Shown: positions 60,454 through 64,000 of the stretch, piece after piece | Position numbering within the stretch: position 1 is the first letter of the stretch | Layout of the letters: each line of letters starts with the position of its first letter | NCBI GenBank assembly: GCA_002493865.1 | Contig: DLAC01000010.1 | Coordinates: 44,872-108,871 of the forward strand | Length of the DNA: 64,000 bases | Direction: 5' to 3' | DNA from: Caryophanales bacterium UBA7057 | Lineage (GTDB): Bacteria; Bacillota_I; Bacilli_A; RF39; UBA660 | The notes under the pieces: generated by a model | Database searches by the model: none | What the model was told of the DNA's origin: nothing | The model's input: only the letters and a program-made list of their open reading frames with translations | Program-made: the position numbers and the translations under genes

Positions 60454-61347
60454 ATGGAATTAATTTTCATTTTAGGAATTGCACTTTTTGTAATGTTATA
60501 TAGATCCTATCAAGGACAAAACGTAAATAAGTTTTTAACTGAACATGCTGGGACAATCTATGATAAATTTGCACCTTATTCTTTTAAAGTAGTTCGTGAA
60601 AAGACAAAAGAATTGGGACAAGAGTATACAATCAAACAATATACAATTCAGATTGTAACATTTGCAGCTTTTGCAGCAGTGATTTCTTACATGTATTTTT
60701 ATAATATCGTTGTTTCTATCATCTATATTTGTTTAGCTGTTTCCGTAATTCCATATCTTGCGTATTTACGTTGTAAAAGAGTTTATAGTGAATTTATTTT
60801 TGAACAAGTTCAAATTTATACAACGAACACCATTATGGAATTTGCAACCACTCAAAGTTTTGTTAAAGCACTAGAGGGTGTTGCAAGTTCTGGTGTTTTA
60901 GAAGAACCACTTCTAGGAGATGTCAACATGATGATTTCTCTTGCTTATCAAAACGGTTCTATTGATGAATCTATTGAATTTATGAGTGCAAAATATCCTT
61001 ATTATATTGTAAAAAATATGCATCAGTTATTTTTACAGATTACCAAAGAGGGTGCAAAAGATTCTGGTGAATCTTTAGAAAATATGCAGTTAGATATCGA
61101 TATGCTAGTAGAAAGCGTATATCGTGATCGAATGGATCGTGCCAATTTCCATAAAGGGTTTATCAAATATGGTGTTATGCTCTATCTAATGGTTATGTTG
61201 GTTCAGTATCTATTGGGTAGAGAAACCTACATTGCAATTTTAGGAAATCCACTCATGTTATTGATACTTCATGCAGTTTTATTATTTAATAGTTATTTTC
61301 TCCTACGTGGTGAAAAATATTATAACGAGAATGTAGGTGCAGAGTAA
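60454..61347 (+). CDS. tadB: Tad inner-membrane platform protein TadB
   Basis: The 297-residue protein has the T2SSF-type layout: an N-terminal helix, two central helices (about residues 65-105), a cytoplasmic helical domain (about 110-225, with ATTQSFVKALEGVA and SIDESIEFMSA), and two C-terminal helices. With TadC it forms the membrane platform acted on by CpaF. Its stop overlaps the tadC start by one base (TAATG), so the pair is coupled. AAGGTGGTGA is the ribosome binding site. Confidence 0.87.
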   Translation: MELIFILGIALFVMLYRSYQGQNVNKFLTEHAGTIYDKFAPYSFKVVREKTKELGQEYTIKQYTIQIVTFAAFAAVISYMYFYNIVVSIIYICLAVSVIPYLAYLRCKRVYSEFIFEQVQIYTTNTIMEFATTQSFVKALEGVASSGVLEEPLLGDVNMMISLAYQNGSIDESIEFMSAKYPYYIVKNMHQLFLQITKEGAKDSGESLENMQLDIDMLVESVYRDRMDRANFHKGFIKYGVMLYLMVMLVQYLLGRETYIAILGNPLMLLILHAVLLFNSYFLLRGEKYYNENVGAE

Positions 61348-62132
61348 TGGAAGTAATTATTTGTGGAGCACTTATCATGTTTGTATTGTTCTATAACAAT
61401 ACCATTGATGGAAATAAATTTTTCCAAGATAATGATACATTGTTCAAAGGGATGAAAGAAGATGATTTTGAATTCTTAGTTGCAGCAAAATACGGAGATA
61501 AGGTAGATCCTAATGTCTTATATAATAAACGTTTAAAAACAGCATTTATTTGTATGGTGGCTTTTCTATTTATCTTTTTAACAGAGTTAAATACAATTAA
61601 TATTGTATTATCTTTGGTGATTGGATTTATTGTATTTAAGTCTGATTATAATAAGTTAAAAAGCTATTATAAAAAACACTTACATGATATTGATGTCATG
61701 TTACCATACTATTTAAAAGGCTTAGAGATTTTGATTCAGCATTATACAGTACCAGTTGCTCTGGCAAAGTCAATCGATGAAGCACCTGAAATTTTTAGAC
61801 CAGGACTTCGTGATTTGATTTCTAAAATCGATGCAGGTGATTCATCCATTCAACCTTATATGGATTTTGCAAATGAATATCCAGTTAGGGATTCTATGAG
61901 AATGATGCGTCTATTGTATCGTTTAGGTCTTGGTTCTCAGGAAAGAAAGCAAGAAAGATTATTAATGTTTTCAAGAACTGTTTCCAATTTACAAGCAAAG
62001 GCTAGGGAACAAAAATATAAAGAAAGACTTCATTATATGGAAAGTCAAACTATGATTATGTTAGTTGCTACAGGTGGTGGCGTTATGGTTTTGATTTTAA
62101 TTTCTATGATTTATATGTTTACCAATATGTAG
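61347..62132 (+). CDS. tadC: Tad inner-membrane platform protein TadC
   Basis: The 261-residue protein has a T2SSF layout with helices at the start, at about residues 65-105 and at the C-terminus. The cytoplasmic part has DIDVMLPYYLKGLEILIQHY (trimmed at 20) and LYRLGLGSQERKQERLLMFS. It partners TadB in the platform. Transcription of the following pilin gene is probably reinforced by the separate promoters at 62184-62237. Confidence 0.85.
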   Translation: MEVIICGALIMFVLFYNNTIDGNKFFQDNDTLFKGMKEDDFEFLVAAKYGDKVDPNVLYNKRLKTAFICMVAFLFIFLTELNTINIVLSLVIGFIVFKSDYNKLKSYYKKHLHDIDVMLPYYLKGLEILIQHYTVPVALAKSIDEAPEIFRPGLRDLISKIDAGDSSIQPYMDFANEYPVRDSMRMMRLLYRLGLGSQERKQERLLMFSRTVSNLQAKAREQKYKERLHYMESQTMIMLVATGGGVMVLILISMIYMFTNM

Positions 62133-62183
62133 TATAGAATTTTAAGTTTTACGTATGACTATAGGTAGATTTCTATTTACAAC

Positions 62184-62237
62184 TTGACAGTTATTTTATG
62201 TAAAATCTATATCGAAACAAAAAAACTATGATATAAT
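62184..62237 (+). promoter_or_regulatory. Two promoter elements in front of the Flp-like pilin gene
   Basis: A perfect TTGACA (62184-62189) is followed after 18 bases by TATATC. A separate extended -10 TGA-TATAAT lies at 62229-62237. Internal promoters at this point fit a major pilin made in excess over the assembly machine. Confidence 0.65.
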
Positions 62238-62260
62238 CAATAATAAGGAGGGTAGAGAGT

Positions 62261-62434
62261 ATGAAAGAAGCGACAGGTGAATTAAACATGACAGTAGTAA
62301 CAATTATTGCCATTGGTGCAATTATAGCATTCTTCTGGTTTATGTGGCCTCAAATTAAAAATACAGTTACAGATCAGTGGGATAATATTAGTACAGACTG
62401 TAAAGCAAATCCTGAAGATTGCGCACAAGGATAG
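62261..62434 (+). CDS. Flp-like small pilin
   Basis: A 57-residue protein is encoded here with a strong ribosome binding site (AAGGAGGG). It begins MKEATGELNMTVVTIIAIGA, followed by a hydrophobic stretch IIAFFWFMW, and ends in a short polar tail with two cysteines (STDCKANPEDC). Small size, a polar leader of about eight residues, one membrane helix and position in the Tad locus match Flp-type pilins. The classical Flp cleavage motif G-x4-EY is not obvious; a Gly-Glu occurs at residues 6-7. Its own promoters support a major structural subunit. Confidence 0.75.
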   Translation: MKEATGELNMTVVTIIAIGAIIAFFWFMWPQIKNTVTDQWDNISTDCKANPEDCAQG

Positions 62435-62457
62435 TATAAGAATAGAGTGGTGATAGC

Positions 62458-62979
62458 ATGAGAGATGCAATTGGTGGAGTATTTTCACTTCAAATTATTG
62501 TAATATTTATGTTAATTGTAAATGGATATTTGGCATTTACTGTAAATTATACAAAAGCATTTCGTGTAAAGAATCAAATTATCCAAATTATTGAACAGCA
62601 TGAAGGATTTACAGAGGATGCAAAGGAAAAAATTGATGAATTTATGCGGAAATCTAATTATGAACTGAATGATGGTTATTTAAGATGGTGTGCCAATAAT
62701 AATTGGAGTACTTATTCATCTTCTACCAATGGTGGATTCTGTTATAAGCACTCTAAAGTAGATATTTCTGGTGGGAACGCCAACAAGAAAAATTATCAGG
62801 GGTCTTATTACTCAATTCAAACTTTTGTAAATATTGATATTCCAATTATCAACAAACTATTACCATTTACAGCAGGTTTGTTTAGGGTTGGTGGCGAAAC
62901 TTCTATGATTTTCTCATCTGGTAATAACAGCGAGATTACGGATCAAGAAGGAAGTAGCGGAATTATTGATGTTTCTTAA
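62458..62979 (+). CDS. TadE-like pseudopilin
   Basis: The 173-residue protein has an N-terminal hydrophobic helix (about residues 8-30, GGVFSLQIIVIFMLIVNGYL) preceded by MRDAI. A helical segment follows (about 38-68), then a beta-rich domain with two cysteines (RWCANN and GFCYKH) that may form a disulfide. TadE-type pseudopilins with such layouts are minor components of Tad pili. It lies 23 bases after the Flp-like gene with GTGGTGA. It is lineage-specific beyond the N-terminus. Confidence 0.68.
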   Translation: MRDAIGGVFSLQIIVIFMLIVNGYLAFTVNYTKAFRVKNQIIQIIEQHEGFTEDAKEKIDEFMRKSNYELNDGYLRWCANNNWSTYSSSTNGGFCYKHSKVDISGGNANKKNYQGSYYSIQTFVNIDIPIINKLLPFTAGLFRVGGETSMIFSSGNNSEITDQEGSSGIIDVS

Positions 62980-62995
62980 TGAAAAGGTGATGTAG

Positions 62996-63988
62996 ATGAA
63001 TGTAATTATATCGAATGAAAGACAAGCAGAACTTGCAAGTTTAGATATTGAAGTAATTAAGTCTATCAATGGAACATTTGAAGCAGATGAACTGATTCAA
63101 ATGTTTTCCAATTTCTTTTTTGGAAGAATGATTTTAGATTTAACAGCGCTTAAGAATTATCGTGATATTCGTAATTTGCAGAAGTTTTCAATGTCTTTAG
63201 ATGTGGAAAAAATTATTGTATTATTGCCAGATACTCCTGAATGTTTGGCTCCTCAATTTCTATCACGATTAATTTCGATGGGAATTTATAATTTCACAAC
63301 GAATTTGGATGGGGTGAATTACCTATTACAAAATCCAAATACGTACCGTGATGTTGCACATCTTCATCAAATTGATGATGGTGATGGTACTGGCGGAGGA
63401 GTTGCACCGATTGTTGCACCAGTAGGTGATAATGATGGAACGACACTTGTTAGTAATATCGTAAGTGGTGGTTCTTATATTCTAGGAATCAAAAACTTAA
63501 CGGATCATGCTGGTTCTACAATGTTAACATATTTGTTAAAGCAAGAATTAGTGCGTTTAGGTAGAAGTGTTGTTGCTATGGAAGTAGGAAGGAAAGATTT
63601 TCTTTATATTAATGATAAAGAACTAGTTTCTACTACGAAAGATGGATTAGCAGCTGAACTTTTAAAGTATCGAAATGCTTCTGTTGTTTTAGTTGATTTG
63701 AATGATGGAGATACGAATCTCTGTTCAGATGTAATTTATTTAGTAGAACCATCTTCTATGAAATTAAATAAAATGATGAGAAGAGATAGTAAGGTTTTTG
63801 AAAAATTGAAGGGAAAGAAAATTGTTCTTGCACGAAGCTTACTTACCTTACAAGATATTACGGAATTTGAGTATGAAGCAAAAACTAAAATTTTCTTTAA
63901 CTTACCACCAATGGATGAACGACAAGATAATTCTAGTGTACTACAAGACCTATTAAATCGATTAGGAATCAGTACGTATACTGGATAA
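62996..63988 (+). CDS. CpaE/TadZ-like protein with degenerate ATPase domain
   Basis: The 330-residue protein has an N-terminal receiver-like domain (about residues 1-120) with RMILDLTALKNYRDI and IIVLLPDTPE, a Gly-rich linker, and a C-terminal MinD/ParA-like domain (about 155-330). The P-loop position reads GIKNLTDHAGSTMLTYLL, without the Gly-Lys-Thr of an active Walker A, and VVLVDLNDGD stands for Walker B. CpaE/TadZ proteins localise Tad machines at cell poles. The lack of the P-loop Lys suggests a scaffold rather than an ATPase. It lies at the window edge; more pilus genes may follow. Confidence 0.75.
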   Translation: MNVIISNERQAELASLDIEVIKSINGTFEADELIQMFSNFFFGRMILDLTALKNYRDIRNLQKFSMSLDVEKIIVLLPDTPECLAPQFLSRLISMGIYNFTTNLDGVNYLLQNPNTYRDVAHLHQIDDGDGTGGGVAPIVAPVGDNDGTTLVSNIVSGGSYILGIKNLTDHAGSTMLTYLLKQELVRLGRSVVAMEVGRKDFLYINDKELVSTTKDGLAAELLKYRNASVVLVDLNDGDTNLCSDVIYLVEPSSMKLNKMMRRDSKVFEKLKGKKIVLARSLLTLQDITEFEYEAKTKIFFNLPPMDERQDNSSVLQDLLNRLGISTYTG

Positions 63989-64000
63989 TGTAAATATGCG

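Noticed and set aside
1..64000. Alternative genetic code with TGA read as Trp, as in some relatives of Mollicutes
   Set aside because: Tryptophan is encoded by TGG throughout and several intact genes end in TGA (for example the U32 gene at 43205 and the overlap at 43797-43800).

Overview
The window is a dense, AT-rich stretch of a chromosome from an endospore-forming, low-GC Bacillota, most likely an uncultured Bacilli-type gut lineage. The sequence evidence is as follows: CotE, SigG, SpoIVFA/SpoIVFB, a SpoIIB-like SPOR protein and a YlmC/YmxH protein; Bacillus-like gene orders (miaB-ymcA-cotE, rpsP-khpA, radC-mreC-mreD-spoIVFA-spoIVFB); AGGAGG/AGGTGA ribosome binding sites; TGn-TATAAT promoters; and normal use of TGA as a stop. 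I cannot name the genus. No tRNA, rRNA, CRISPR array, insertion sequence or complete prophage is visible.

Layout. 0-3 kb: an ankyrin-repeat protein and two paralogous family 2 glycosyltransferases. 3-5.5 kb: miaB, ymcA and cotE. 5.5-12.1 kb: a duplicated two-gene module, each copy pairing a membrane-anchored lineage protein with a large protein that has an M23 peptidase-like N-terminus and a phage tail-tip-like C-terminus. The second large gene is interrupted by a one-base shift in an A8 tract. 12.2-19.7 kb: housekeeping and membrane biogenesis genes (rpsP, khpA, cdsA, rseP, pssA, psd) with several unknowns. 19.8-32.7 kb: a type VII secretion (T7SSb-like) island with EssC, an EsaB/YukD-like protein, many WXG100-type small proteins and five proteins sharing one N-terminal helical module; one of these carries a SleB-type cell-wall hydrolase domain. 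32.9-39.5 kb: a sporulation and morphogenesis cluster (SpoIIB-like, radC, mreC, mreD, spoIVFA, spoIVFB, a pseudopilin-like protein, sigG, a TSCPD protein, ylmC). 39.5-44.7 kb: a membrane protein, a U32 peptidase-family protein, trmL and a thioredoxin-like lipoprotein. 44.9-64 kb: a Tad/Flp-like pilus or secretion locus (CpaB-like SAF protein, CpaF ATPase, TadB, TadC, a 57-residue Flp-like pilin, pseudopilins, a CpaE/TadZ-like protein). Joined to it are a class B-type sortase and two copies of a pair of large surface proteins.

How the parts fit. The pilus locus shows a tandem duplication of the block [Ig-like membrane protein, sortase, ~1000-residue Cys-rich secreted protein, small pilin-like gene]. 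Scars remain of the sortase lost from copy 2 and the small gene lost from copy 1, so each surviving singleton is in a different copy. The T7SS island alternates long module-bearing proteins with WXG100 proteins, which suggests substrate-partner pairs, but no EssB, EssA or EsaA is encoded here. The sporulation cluster has two unusual control points: spoIVFB appears to start at an AUU codon inside the end of spoIVFA, and sigG has its ribosome binding site inside a stable hairpin.
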